Below are positions 1 through 11,129 of a stretch of 64,000 bases of DNA, in pieces. Location of the stretch: contig CP136068.1 of assembly GCA_032622095.1 (NCBI GenBank), positions 154,529,151 to 154,593,150 of the forward strand, written 5' to 3'. This DNA comes from Siphonodentalium dalli (Eukaryota; Mollusca; Scaphopoda; Gadilida; Siphonodentaliidae). The notes under the pieces are model-generated. The model did no database searches and had not been told where the DNA came from. It saw nothing but the letters and a program-made list of their open reading frames with translations. Position 1 is the first letter of the stretch. The number at the start of each line of letters is the position of its first letter. Both the position numbers and the translations under genes were made by a program.

Positions 1-358
1 ACGACATGCGTTTCTGATATTGTGACATACACAGCGTCACGGAGCACAAAATACGGAGATTATAAATAGCAGGGATACGTCATTATGTCAAGTAAATAGC
101 ACTTCGTTACACGATAGACAAAATGCTGAGGTACAACACAACACCACTTATTGGTGTCTCCCTGAAGAAGTTGAAACTATATCTGTAACGGATAAACAAT
201 TCAATATAAAATAAAACAGTGTCTTTCGTGCGGCCTTTCTTATGCCAGATGTGTTATTTTAACCGAAGAATCTGAACAAAAAAGACAAACGGCTTTCGTA
301 AAATGTTGTCTAGAATCGCGAATGAATCTTAATCTTGAGGCTGCTGTATGTGCTGTAC

Positions 359-472
359 CTGTTTCACAATGTACCCCTTGAAATCCGGCTGCGCATGCAC
401 GCGTGTATCCGTCAATGACGTCACTGCATGTGCCGCCATTTTGACAGGGAGTCGACGCACACTCGTCTGTGT
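359..472 (-). CDS. EGF-domain exon (copy 1), fourth cysteine lost
   Basis: A 114-bp exon on the minus strand, bounded by an AG acceptor (plus-strand ct at 473-474) and a GT donor (ac at 357-358). It is symmetric phase 1-1, so it can be added or skipped without breaking frame. Translation gives a calcium-binding EGF repeat: the DTDEC start (calcium ligands), then TPCQNGGTC, then GYT..AC and HCET. Five of the six EGF cysteines are present; the fourth is Arg (TGT to CGT), which should break one disulphide. Such repeats are extracellular, in Notch-, fibropellin- or fibrillin-like proteins; which one cannot be told from one exon. Neighbouring copies are near-identical. Confidence 0.75.
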
Positions 473-936
473 CTACAAAAATAGAAGCAGTTTGTTCTAT
501 AAAACCTGGAACTTATGTTCGTAATGGATGTTGATTTTCGTGCATTCCATGGAATAGGTGTGCAAGTTGGTGTAATTTTTGCGTGGAACTTTTAAAGGTG
601 TTCAATTATACACACTCTTAAGAATTATTTCTGACATGCATGAAAACCGGAATAAATTTTAATTGAAACCAAATTGGAAACCAAATTAGAAATGCACTGG
701 ACTTAATAATACAAAACAACACCGCTTATGGTGTCTCTCTGAGGAAGTTGAAACTACATCTGTAACGGATAAACAATTCAATATAAAACAAAACAATGTC
801 TTTCATACGGCTTTTCTTGTGCCAGATGTGTTATTTTTTACAGAAGAATCTGAATAAAACAGATAAACAGGTTTCGTAACATTTGGTCTAGAATCGCGAA
901 TGAATGTTTAACTTGAGGCTGTTGTATGTAATGTAC

Positions 937-1050
937 CTGTTTCGCAATGTAACACTTGAAAGCCGGCTGCGCAGGCACACGTATATCCGTCAATGACGTC
1001 ATTACATGTGCCGCCATTTTGACAGGGATTCGATACACACTCGTCTGTGT
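937..1050 (-). CDS. EGF-domain exon (copy 2)
   Basis: A 114-bp phase 1-1 exon, acceptor ct at 1051-1052 and donor ac at 935-936 on the plus strand. All six EGF cysteines are present in the order DEC, TPC, GTC, YTC, AC and HCE, with an acidic calcium-binding DTDEC start. A Gly in the usual FQG turn is Val here. It belongs to the same minus-strand gene as the surrounding copies; transcription runs right to left, so this exon is upstream of copy 1. Confidence 0.8.
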
Positions 1051-1409
1051 CTACAAAAATAGAATCAGTATGTTCCATAAAACCGGGAACTTATTTACGT
1101 ATTGGATGTTGATTTACTTGCATTCCATGGAGTATGAGTGAAAGTTGGTGTCATTTTTGCGTGGAACTTCTCGTTTCAAAGGTTTTATATTATACACTAA
1201 AATAGTAACAGGAATTAATTATGATATGCTTGACACCCGGAAAACATTTCAATTGAAACCAAATTGAAAACCAAATGAGACATTCACTGGACTTAAAAAT
1301 ACAAAACAACGCCACTTAAGGTGTCTCTCTGAAGAAGTTGAAACTATATCTGTAACGGATAAACAATTCAATATAAAATAAAACAGTGTCTTTCGTGCGG
1401 CCTTTCTTA

Positions 1410-1679
<270 letters not shown>

Positions 1680-2104
1680 TTATGTTCGTAATGGATGTTG
1701 ATTTTCGTGCATTCCATGGAATAGGTGTGCAAGTTGGTGTAATTTTTGCGTGGAACTTTTAAAGGTGTTCAATTATACACACTCTTAAGAATTATTTCTG
1801 ACATGCATGAAAACCGGAATAAATTTTAATTGAAACCAAATTGGAAACCAAATTAGAAATGCACTGGACTTAATAATACAAAAAAACGCCACTTATTGGT
1901 ATTTCTCTGAGGAAGTTGAAACTACATCTGTAACGGATAAACAATTCAATATAAAACAAAACAATGTCTTTCATACGGCTTTTCTTGTGCCAGATGTGTT
2001 ATTTTTTACAGAAGAATCTGAGTAAAACAGATAAACAGGTTTCGTAACATTTGGTCTAGAATCGCGAATGAATGTTTAACTTGAGGCTGTTACGTGTAAT
2101 GTAC

Positions 2105-2714
2105 CTGTTTCGCAATGTAACCCTTGAAAGCCGGCTGCGCAGGCACACGTATATCTGTTAATAACGGACGGACGAACAAATGGGTAGATATGTGGCTCCG
2201 ACCTATGTGGCTAGAAATGGTAATGTGGCTTTAGTTTTTATGTGGCTTCTCAAGTAGCCATAAAATTTTATGTGGCTATCAAGTAGTAGATAGTGATAAA
2301 ACTCCAGATTATGGATTCATAACATGTTGGAATTATAGCAAAAGAAGCTGATTAAAACTCAAAAACTTGCACACAGCAACTGGGACAGTGGAACAGGACA
2401 GGTCCGTGATTGGGTGGCTAGCCACATAAATGTCAGTCAGTGTCCGACATCTCCTATTGACAGGTCATGGATGTCTAAATCGATGGACTTTTTGTTTCCA
2501 AATTTTGAGTGACTACAAAATTAAATAAGCTGATTAGGCCAAATAGATTATTTTTTAACGTCCATCTGAAAGCTGTTACGTGGCTAGCCACGCAACGGAA
2601 GTTATGCACAAAAATATCCATTTTACACAATCTTAGCCACATAAGTAGTCATTAGTAAACACGTCATTGCAGGTGCCGCCATTTTGACAGGAATCGAGAC
2701 ACACTCATCTGCGT
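2105..2714 (-). pseudogene. EGF-domain exon (copy 4) split by an insertion
   Basis: The donor-side half (2105 to about 2163) and the acceptor-side half (about 2661-2714) match the other EGF exons, but about 500 bp of unrelated sequence separates them. Intact copies read straight through this point (the GTTAATGACGTC stretch). The exon cannot encode a complete EGF domain unless the insert is removed, so it is called a pseudo-exon. Confidence 0.75.
2164..2660. mobile_element. ~500-bp insertion inside an EGF exon, class unknown
   Basis: This is defined by comparison with the uninterrupted EGF exons on both sides. It contains repeated GTGGCTAGCCAC-type palindromes and ATGTGGCT words, but no long terminal inverted repeat or open frame is evident. 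The duplicated target, if any, is only a few bases. It is probably a non-autonomous DNA element; the class is not assigned. Confidence 0.55.
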
Positions 2715-2850
2715 CTAAAAATAGAGGACACAAATTTCACAAGCTCCAGTTCGTGTAATCATAACGGATGAAATCCATTCTCAACCAACGAAATTAAAAT
2801 GGGATACTCTTGTTACAATGTATTGAACTGACCGGATACCATTTTATATA

Positions 2851-3195
2851 CCACCACACATTATGCATAATGCGGGGGTTCAAAAAGATTAGTGTCCTTT
2901 TATGATACGGTATCAACTCTATACCGGGGAGTTCCCTTCTACCCATTACAAAGCAGAGTAAACCTATGTGCCCATATATGGGTGTCTGATTTCAAATGCT
3001 TATGTGTAAAACAAAAATGGTATAACATTTATCAAATATAATGCAAATTATTGCACAACTACTTCTATAATAGTGCCATAATATTAGTAGGTGCCTCATT
3101 TAAAATGCCTATTTCTCAAACGTCATGCAAGTTATCGCACAACTACGTAATCAATTCAGTAGGACATATCCCGCCTTTAAAATGCCTACCGGCGG
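2851..3195. repeat. Dispersed repeat family A, copy 1
   Basis: This starts near a TATACCACCAC motif, then GCATAATGCGGGGGTTCAAA and a block ending with several 'CTCATTTAAAATG'-like phrases about 70 bp apart. The same order occurs at about 3880, 7820 and 9215. Here it runs straight into the GAGCGTCCATG minisatellite, so body and minisatellite look like one composite repeat. It lies in an EGF-gene intron. No coding capacity is seen. Confidence 0.7.
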
Positions 3196-3440
3196 TCACG
3201 ATATAAAACAGTAGATAATAAAGAGCGGCCAAGTTGTGCCCCACCCACAAGAAGCAGTATATAATAAAGAGCGTCCACGTTTTTCCCCCAATTCAGTAGA
3301 TAGTAAAGAGCGTGATGTTTTTGCCCACAAATAAGTATATAATAAAGAGCGTCCATGTTTTGACCCCCCCCAAAGCAGTAGATAATAAAGAGCGGCCATG
3401 TTTCTGCCCCAAAGAAGTAGATAATAAAGAGCGTTCTTAA
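3196..3440. repeat. GAGCGTCCATG minisatellite, tract 1
   Basis: About seven imperfect units of 30-40 bp share the core GATAATAAAGAGCGTCCATG followed by a C-rich spacer (CCCCAAAG). The minus strand stays open by chance and gives repetitive peptides (MDALYYLL, RSLLYT) without other coding signs. Confidence 0.85.
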
Positions 3441-3496
3441 TTATCAGCTGTTGTGATCATTTCGATGCCTGGCACAAGAGAACCTACCACTTCAAA

Positions 3497-3499
<3 letters not shown>

Positions 3500-3585
<86 letters not shown>
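3500..3585. repeat. (TA)n microsatellite
   Basis: A perfect or near-perfect TA tract of about 85 bp within the intronic repeat field; nothing else is seen here. Confidence 0.95.
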
Positions 3586-3587
<2 letters not shown>

Positions 3588-3879
3588 GGTGTTGTCAAGC
3601 TGTAGCTAATATATATATTTTATTTTATTCAAAATATAAGGCTTGTTTTGTCCTCGCTCGGTTCATTGTATCAAAAGTTACAGGCATCGGAACAGTAACA
3701 TTTTGGCCTAAATATGTGGTCGGAGATTTACTGGGCACACCAGACTCCTGATGATTCTGGTGCCCGTACGGCTATTTGGTTAAAGGAATTATAATGGGAT
3801 ACTCTTGTTTCTCTTAAAATGTCTATTGGAACCGACAATATGTGGAATAACGAATAAAATGGATTGAACTGACAGGGTG

Positions 3880-4215
3880 CCATTTTATATACCACCACGC
3901 AGTATGCATAATGCGGGGGTTCAAAAGATCAGTGCCCGTTTCTGACACGGCATCAACTCTAGACCGGGGAGTTCCCATCTACCCATTACAAAGCAGGGAC
4001 AATGTGTTTATCTCCTGTATCTTATATGCCATATATGGGTGTCTCATTTAAAATGATTATTTCTAAAAACAAAAATGGCATAACAGTTATCACACAACTA
4101 CGTCACTAATAGTGTCAAATGGGTGCCTCATTTAAAATGACTATTTCTCAAATGTAATGCAAGTTATCGCAAAACTGCGTAATTAATTCAACACGACACA
4201 ATTGTATGTCATTTC
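3880..4215. repeat. Dispersed repeat family A, copy 2
   Basis: This has the same body as at 2851 (ATACCACCACGCAGTATGC, GCGGGGGTTCAAAAGATC, CATTTAAAATG phrases) but no adjoining minisatellite. From 3590 to 3880 the flank is shared with about 5980-6180 (CTGGTGTTGTCAAGCTGTAG and CCCGTACGGCTAT), which marks a further local duplication. Confidence 0.65.
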
Positions 4216-4559
4216 ATATCGGGTGTCTATGATATTATTGTTCTGCTTTTGAAATTAACGAAGCATAGTTTGTGTACATTTCACAGTGGTTCTAACGCTG
4301 GCCAACGGGTGAGGGGGGGGGGGGGTAACATACAGCCTCATACGTCAGATATTGGCAAAAAAACATACAAGCTGTCATATTCCTCATCGATACCCAAAAC
4401 CAGCCATCTCAATATATTTAATTGTGTCTTATTGATATTGAAATTTCTATTCTTTTCATATATAACTTGACAGAAATAAACGAATGCATATATATGCGTG
4501 ATCAAAATAGTTTTAAGAATAATGATGCTCCGCCGAAGGAATGTAAATTGAGCATCCAT

Positions 4560-5094
4560 ATTAACCCTTTCTTTACCACCCCATCCCGCCACCCATAGTA
4601 ACTTATGCGCCGCAGGCGCTCGTATATAGGTAGTACCCACCCATCATCCCATCCCGCCACCCATAGTATCTTATGCGCCACAGGCGCTCGTATATAGGTA
4701 GTACCCACCCATCATCCCATCCCGCCACCCATAGTATCTTATGCGCCGCAGGCGCTCGTATATAGGTAGTACCCACCCATCATCCCATCCCGCCACCCAT
4801 AGTATCTTATGCGCCGCAGGCGCTCGTATATACATGTAGGTAGTACCCACCCATCATCCCATCCCGCCACCCATAGTATATTATGCGCCGCAGGCGCTCG
4901 TATATAGGTAGTACCCACCCATCATCCCATCCCGCCACCCATAGTATCTTATTCGCCGCAGACGCTCGTATATAGGTAGTACCCACACATCATCCCATCC
5001 CGCCACCCATAGTATCTTATGCGCCGCAGGCGCTCGTATATAGGTAGTACCCACCCATCATCCCATCCCGCCACCCATAGTATTTTATGCGCCA
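4560..5094. repeat. 68-bp tandem repeat (minisatellite)
   Basis: CTCGTATATAGGTAGTACCC followed by CATCCCGCCACCCATAGTAT repeats with a 68-bp period (for example at 4621, 4689, 4757 and 4825) for seven to eight units. One unit carries a 6-bp extension. Repetitive peptides on the minus strand are by-products of the repeat. Confidence 0.9.
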
Positions 5095-5360
5095 CCTTAT
5101 ACATAATATTTATGTGGGCAGTAGCAGTATCATTGGGGCGCCTGAGGCGCATAAGAAACTATGGGTGGCAGGATGGGGTGGTGGGCGGGCCACCTTATAC
5201 ATAGTATTTATGTGGGCAGTAGCAGTATTATTGGGGCGCATGCGGCGCATAAGAAACTATGGGTGGCAGGATGGGGTGGTGGGCGGGTCACATTATACAT
5301 ATTATTTATGTGGGCAGTAGCAGTATTATTGGGGCGCGTGCGGCGCATAAGAAACTATGG
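5095..5360. repeat. 98-bp tandem repeat, inverted relative to the 68-bp array
   Basis: TATGTGGGCAGTAGCAG recurs at 5111, 5209 and 5307 (98-bp period). The GCGCATAAGAAACTATGGGT and GGCAGGATGGGG words are the reverse complement of the CCCATAGTATCTTATGCGCC and CCCATCCCGCC words of the preceding array. The two arrays therefore form a head-to-head pair. Confidence 0.8.
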
Positions 5361-5559
5361 TGTACGGAATTATGAAAGCATGCATACCAACTGAATCCAA
5401 TGTTTTGCTGACCTTTCGATGTCACCACCTATGCAGACACAGATAAAGTTGTAAAAAACACCCCAGTTATTTAAAGATATACGGTCCAATTTGACACTAT
5501 AGAACCTCAGTCGGTACGTTTTCTATATCATAATGTGTTCCATAATAGCACCAATTTCA

Positions 5560-5870
5560 ACGATAAATAATAGATAGAGTTCACCCCCCCCAACAGTAGA
5601 TAATAGTGTCCATGTTTGTCCCACCAAAGCAGGGGATAATAGATATAGTCCATGCTTGCCCGCCCCCAAAGCAATAGGTAATAAAGAGCGTCCATGTTTT
5701 TTTTACCGCCATAACAGTAGATAATAAAGAGCGTCCATGTGTTTACCCCCATAACAGTAGATAACAAAGAGGGTCCATGTTTTTGCCCCCAAAACAGTGG
5801 ATAATAAAGAGCGTCCACGTTCCCGTACAGCAGTGGATATAAAGAGCGTCCAAGTGTTTGACACCCACTC
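5560..5870. repeat. GAGCGTCCATG minisatellite, tract 2
   Basis: Seven or so diverged units with the GATAATAAAGAGCGTCCATG core and C-rich spacers, as at 3196 and 9736. No gene is supported. Confidence 0.85.
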
Positions 5871-6279
5871 TTAATTATGAGCTATTGTGATCATTTCGAT
5901 ACCTGGCAAATAGACCCCACCACATCAAAGTCATATATACATTATATATATATCAGATATATATCAGATAACCTAAATACCTGGTGTTGTCAAGCTGTAG
6001 CTCATATATTTTTTGATTTTAACACAATATAAGGCTTGTTTTGTCCTCGATCTGTAGATTGTGTCAAAAGTGACAGGCATCGGAAGAACAGTAAAATTCT
6101 GGCCACAATATCTGGTCGGACATTTACTGTGAACACCGGACCCACAAAATATCGACGCCCGTACGGCTATGTGGTTCTTTTGTCAACCGTAAGCGCGACA
6201 TTGGCATATGTAATTCTGAACAATTAAACGTTTTTTCTGAGTGGGTTAATCTAACTTGAGGATAATGTAGGTACTTTAC

Positions 6280-6393
6280 CTCTCTCATGATGAACCCCCT
6301 GAAATCCGGCTGCGCAGGCACATGTATATCCGTTAATGACGTCACTGCATGTGCCGCCATTTTGACAGGGAGTCGACGCACACTCGTCTGTGT
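6280..6393 (-). CDS. EGF-domain exon (copy 5), sixth cysteine lost
   Basis: A 114-bp phase 1-1 exon with acceptor ct at 6394-6395 and donor ac at 6278-6279. It reads [19 protein letters not shown], then GVHHER where the other copies have HCET: the sixth cysteine is His. The domain would lack its last disulphide, so this exon is either decaying or unused. Confidence 0.7.
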
Positions 6394-6834
6394 CTAAAAA
6401 TGGATGCCGTAAGTTCCATAAAACCGGAAACTTATATTCGTAATGGATGTTGATTTACTTACATTCCATGGAGTATGAGTGAAAGTTAGTATCATTTTGC
6501 GTGGAACTTCTCGTTTCAAACGTGTTATGTTATACACTAAAATCTTAATACGAAGAATTCTGACATGCATGCAATCCGGAATACACTTTATGAGACATGC
6601 ACTGGACTAAAAAATATAAAACAACGCCACTTTGTTATTGAAAACTTCACAAATAAGTATCGGTGTCACTCTGAATAAATTGAAGGTATATTTGAAATGG
6701 ATGAACAATTCATTACAAAACAAAATAGTGTCTTTCATGCGGTGTTTCTTATGCCTAATGCGTTATTTTTACAGAATAATCTGAGTACAAAAATAAAAAC
6801 GGACTCGAATCTCGAATGAATCTTCAACTTGATG

Positions 6835-6910
6835 GCGCACGTATACCCATTAGTGACGTCACTGCATGTGCCGCCATTTTGACAGGGAGTCGACGCACAC
6901 TCGTCTGTGT
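6835..6910 (-). pseudogene. EGF-domain exon (copy 6), truncated
   Basis: The acceptor-side 76 bp match the other exons through the TPCQNGGTC and NGYTCA coding region, then the match stops. The last part of the exon and its splice donor are deleted, and intron-like sequence is joined directly. The final EGF cysteines are missing, so this is a broken exon. Confidence 0.75.
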
Positions 6911-7031
6911 CTACAAAAATAGAAGCCGTAAGTTCCATACAACCGGGAACTTATTTTCGTAATGGATGTTGATTTGCTTGCATTCCACGGAGTATGTGTG
7001 AAAGTTGGTGTCATTTTGCGTGGAACTTTTA

Positions 7032-7340
<309 letters not shown>

Positions 7341-7517
7341 TCACATGCTCCAGTTCATGGAATTATAACGGATGAAATCCATTCTCGACAAAAGAAATTC
7401 AAATAGGATACTCTTGTTATTTTTTGTATATGTCATTGGAACAAAATGTGGAAATCCTTTACAATGGACTGAACTGACATGCTATCGTGTTTTATCACAT
7501 AATTTGCCCATAAAAGC

Positions 7518-7815
7518 AGTTTCATAATTATCGATAAGAGACACGTTTAATATCAGCGCGTGCGATTACGTCACATCGTTCTTCAAATGACTTGCGATCG
7601 CTGCGGTTTTTATCGTTGTTTTCGATGGATATTTCGCATTGCTTCGCGTTTATTTGATCATGTGATCAAAAGTATCTCACACTCGTCCTATTTTATACGT
7701 AATTTATCAACCTCGTCCACTAAATTCTATTTGAGCCTCGGTAAACCTCGGCTCAAATAAAATTTAGTGAACTCGGTTGATAAATTCCGTATAAAATAGA
7801 AACTCATGTGAGATC
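7518..7815. repeat. Palindromic repeat family B, uninterrupted copy
   Basis: This begins near CAGCGCGTGCGATTACGTCA and ends with an imperfect inverted repeat whose arms span about 7676-7741 and 7749-7813, centred on the CCTCGGTAAACCTCGG stretch. A second copy, at 50370 and continuing at 55588, is split by a large element, which makes this one the empty-site form. Confidence 0.75.
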
Positions 7816-7819
7816 CTCT

Positions 7820-8240
7820 ATATATGCCACCCCAAAGTGTGCATAATGCGGGTGATCAAAAGATCAGAGCCCGTTTCTGTCACGGTATCAAATCTAGACC
7901 GGTGGAGTTTCCTCTACCCTTTACAAAGCAGGGACAATGTGTTTATCTCCTGCATTTTATAGGCCCATATATGGGTGTCTCATCTAAAACACTTATTTCT
8001 AAAACAAAAATGGCATAACAGTTATCGCACAACTACGTCACTAATAGTGTCAAATGTGTGCCTCATTTAAAATGAGTATTTCGCAAATGTAATGCAAGTT
8101 ATCGCACAAATGCGGCATTGATAATGACAATAGTGAGTGCCTCATTTAAAATGCTTATCTAAACATGGCAAACGTGTTATCGCACTAATAGGGTCAAGTG
8201 AGTGCCCTATTTAAAATGCCTATTTCTCAAATGTCATGCA
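7820..8240. repeat. Dispersed repeat family A, copy 3
   Basis: The GCATAATGCGGGTGATCAAA block, ACTCTAGACCGG-like block and spaced CATTTAAAATG phrases are shared with the copies at 2851, 3880 and 9215. No minisatellite follows; it leads into EGF exon copy 8. Confidence 0.65.
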
Positions 8241-8291
8241 ATTTTTTTCAGAGCGGGTTAATTTAAATTGAGGATAATGTAGGTACTTTAC

Positions 8292-8405
8292 CTGTTTCAC
8301 AATGTACCCCTTGAAAGCCGGCTGCGCAGGCACACGTATATCCGTTAATGACGTCACTGCATGTGCCGCCATTTTGACATGGAGTCGATGCACACTCGTC
8401 TATGT
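8292..8405 (-). CDS. EGF-domain exon (copy 8)
   Basis: An intact 114-bp phase 1-1 exon with acceptor ct at 8406-8407 and donor ac at 8290-8291 (GTAAAG donor). It reads [21 protein letters not shown] and HCET with all six cysteines and acidic calcium ligands. Confidence 0.8.
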
Positions 8406-8892
8406 CTACAAAAATAGAATCAGTATGTTCCATAAAACCGGGAACTTATTTTCGTAATGGATGTTGATTTACTTGCATTCCATGGAGTATGTGTGAAAGT
8501 TTGTATCATTTTTGCGTGGAACTTCTCGTTTCAAAGGTTTTATATTATACACTAAAATATTAACAGGAATTAATGCTTGAAACCCGGAATACATTTCAAT
8601 TGAAACCAGATTGGAAACAAAATGCGACATGCACTGGACTTAAAAATACAAAACAACGCCACTTTGTTATTGAAAACTTCACAAATAATTATTGGTGTCC
8701 CTCTGAAGAAATTGAAACTATATATGAAGTGGATAAACAATTCGATATAACACAAAGCAATGTCTTTCATGCGGAGTTTCTTATGCCAAATGTGTTATTT
8801 TGTTTACAGAATAATCTGAATTAAACAGTCGTAGAATATGGTCTAGAATCGTGAATGAATCTTAAATTTGAGGTTTTGTGTGTGTGCTGTAC

Positions 8893-9006
8893 CTGTTTCA
8901 CAATGTACCCCTTGATAGCCGGCTGTGCAGGCACACGTATATCCGTTAATGACGTCATTGCATGTGCCACCATTTTGACAGGGAGTCGACACACACTCAT
9001 CTGTGT
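8893..9006 (-). CDS. EGF-domain exon (copy 9)
   Basis: An intact 114-bp phase 1-1 exon, acceptor ct at 9007-9008 and donor ac at 8891-8892. It reads [21 protein letters not shown] and HCET; one conservative Phe-to-Tyr change lies before the last cysteine. All six cysteines are present. Confidence 0.8.
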
Positions 9007-9214
9007 CTAAAAAAAGAAGACGAAAAGCTCAAATTCATGGAATTATAACGGATGACATCCATTCTCGACAAAAGAAATTAAAATACGATACTGTTGTTTT
9101 TGGATATATTTCATTGGAACAATATGTGGAAAATCCATAATATTATATTATATGTTTAAAATCCACTATATTATATTGTATGTTTAAAATCCATTTTATT
9201 ATACTGACAAGTTA

Positions 9215-9735
9215 CCATGTTATATGCCACCACACAGTATGCATAATGCGGGGGTTCAAAAGATCATTGCAGTTTCGGACATCAAGGTATCTACTCTAGA
9301 TCGAGGGAGTTCTCCTCTGCCCATTACAAAGCAAGGAAAATTTGTTTATCTCCTGCACCTTATAGGGGCATATCTGGGCGCCTAATTTAAAATGTGTTTT
9401 TTAATAGAAACATGACATAAAAGTTATCGCACAACTGTGTAACTAATAATGTGTAGTGGTGCCTCATTTAATAGGCTTATTTCTCAAAAGTAATGCAAGT
9501 TATCGTCCGACTACATCATTCTTACTGCCAAGACATTGGTGGGTGCGTCATTTAAAACGCCTATTTCTAAAAAAAATGGCATGGGTGTTATCGCAAAAAT
9601 ACATCACTAATAGTGCCAAGTGGGCGCCTCATTTAAAATGCATATTTCTCAAACGTCATGCACGTTATCACACAACTACATAATTAATTCAGTAGGACAC
9701 ATCCCGCCTTTAAAACGACTACCCGCTGTCACGAT
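9215..9735. repeat. Dispersed repeat family A, copy 4
   Basis: The same body as the other three copies. As in copy 1 it is followed directly by the GAGCGTCCATG minisatellite, which supports the idea that the two form a composite element. Confidence 0.65.
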
Positions 9736-10365
9736 ATAAAGCAGTAGATACTAGAGAGCGTCTATGTTTTGGCCCCCAAAAAGCAGTAGTTAACAAAGAG
9801 CGTCCATGTTTCACCCCAAACAGTAGATAATAAAGAGCGTCCATGTTTATTCCTCCAAAACAGTAGATAATAAAGAGCGTCCATGTTTCGCCCTCAAATC
9901 AGTAGTTAATAAAGAGCGTCCGTGTTTCGCCCCAAACAGTAGATAATAAAGAGCTTCCATGTTTGCCCCTCAAAGCAGTAGATAATAAAGAGCGTCCTTG
10001 TTTCGCCCCACAAAGCAGTAGATAATAAAGAGCGTCCATGTTTCGCCCCACAATCAGTAGTTAATAAAGAGCGTCCATGTTTACCCCCCCCCCCCCCAAG
10101 CAGTAGTTAATAAAGAGCGTCCATGTTTCGCCCTCAAAGCAGTAGATAATAAAGAGCGTCCATGTTTCGCCCCCAAACAGTAGATAATAAAGAGCGTCCA
10201 GGTTTGTTCCCCCCAAACAGTAGATAATAAAGAGCGTCCATGTTTCGCCCCAAAGCAGTAGATAATAAAGAGCGTCCATGTTTCGTCCCACAAACAGTAG
10301 ATAACAAAGAGCGTCCATGTTTCGCCCCCAAACAGTAGATAATAAAGAACGTCCATGTTTGCCCC
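9736..10365. repeat. GAGCGTCCATG minisatellite, tract 3 (largest)
   Basis: About 18 units of 33-38 bp with the core GATAATAAAGAGCGTCCATG and spacer TTTCGCCCC(A)n. A C-homopolymer interrupts it near 10083. All three minus-strand frames yield repetitive peptides, as expected for a repeat and not for a gene. Confidence 0.9.
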
Positions 10366-10440
10366 CAAATTGTTCGCGTAATACGAATGCCGATTTTTCG
10401 GAGTGTGTTAATTAACTCGATGCTATTGTGGCCAATTTAC

Positions 10441-10545
10441 CTGTTTCGCAATGTAACCCTTGAAAGCCGGCTGCGCATGCGCACGTATATCCGTCACTGC
10501 ATAATCCGCCATTTTGACATGGAGTCGAAGCACACTCGTCTATGT
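10441..10545 (-). CDS. EGF-domain exon (copy 10), 3-codon deletion
   Basis: A 105-bp exon, nine bases shorter than its neighbours but still phase 1-1. Acceptor ct is at 10546-10547 and the donor is in a GTAAAT context. The missing codons lie in the loop between the third and fourth cysteines; all six cysteines and the DIDEC start remain. It is the first (most upstream) EGF exon of the gene found in this window; earlier exons would lie further right or be absent. Confidence 0.75.
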
Positions 10546-10559
10546 CTATAAATAGAAGA

Positions 10560-10860
10560 CGATATTTCCATAAGCTCAAAGTTATTTAAGAAATGGATGC
10601 ATGTTGATTTAATTGCATTACAGGGAGTACGGGTGGATGACGGTGTGACAATTTGCATGGAACGCGTTTCCAGGCGTCTCACACTGAAAAATGTCACAAC
10701 AAAGTTGCATCCACATACTCCGTGGAATGGAACAAAATTAACTCACATTCCTTATATATTTACACTCACCTACCATTATAAAGGAGCATTTACAGCCCAT
10801 GTTCAATGATATTCATACGGATACAACGGACATGTCTTGTCGTTACAAAGAAAGTTTTGC
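10560..10860. other. Gene-free stretch after EGF exon 10
   Basis: Part of it resembles the intron blocks that follow other EGF exons (the TTCCATAAGCTC and TGGATGCATGTTGATTT phrases). No further exon or repeat boundary was recognised. Confidence 0.5.
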
Positions 10861-10866
10861 TCGTGT

Positions 10867-11125
10867 ATAAGGGTGGATTCACATGTGTATAATACACAAG
10901 TTTCGTATAACTCGCCGTGTTTATACTCCTTGGATCCACATGTGTAAAATACACAGGCTTCGTACAACTCGCCGTGTTTATACTCCCTGGATTCACATGT
11001 CAAGCTTCGTACAACTCGCCGTATTTATACTCCCTGGATCCACATGAGTATAATACACATGCTTCGTACAACTCGCCGTGTTTATACCCCCTGGATCCAC
11101 ATGAGTATAATACACAAGCGGCATG
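10867..11125. repeat. ~63-bp tandem repeat
   Basis: Four to five units of GGATCCACATGTGTATAATA / CACAGGCTTCGTACAACTCG / CCGTGTTTATACTCC; unit starts are near 10867, 10932, 10988, 11034 and 11092. One unit has lost its TATAATACAC segment. Confidence 0.85.
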
Positions 11126-11129
11126 CATC

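Noticed and set aside
10061-10368. Minus-strand frames encoding MDALYYLL / HGRSLLST repeats
   Set aside because: All three frames are open through the minisatellite; this is a by-product of the repeat unit.
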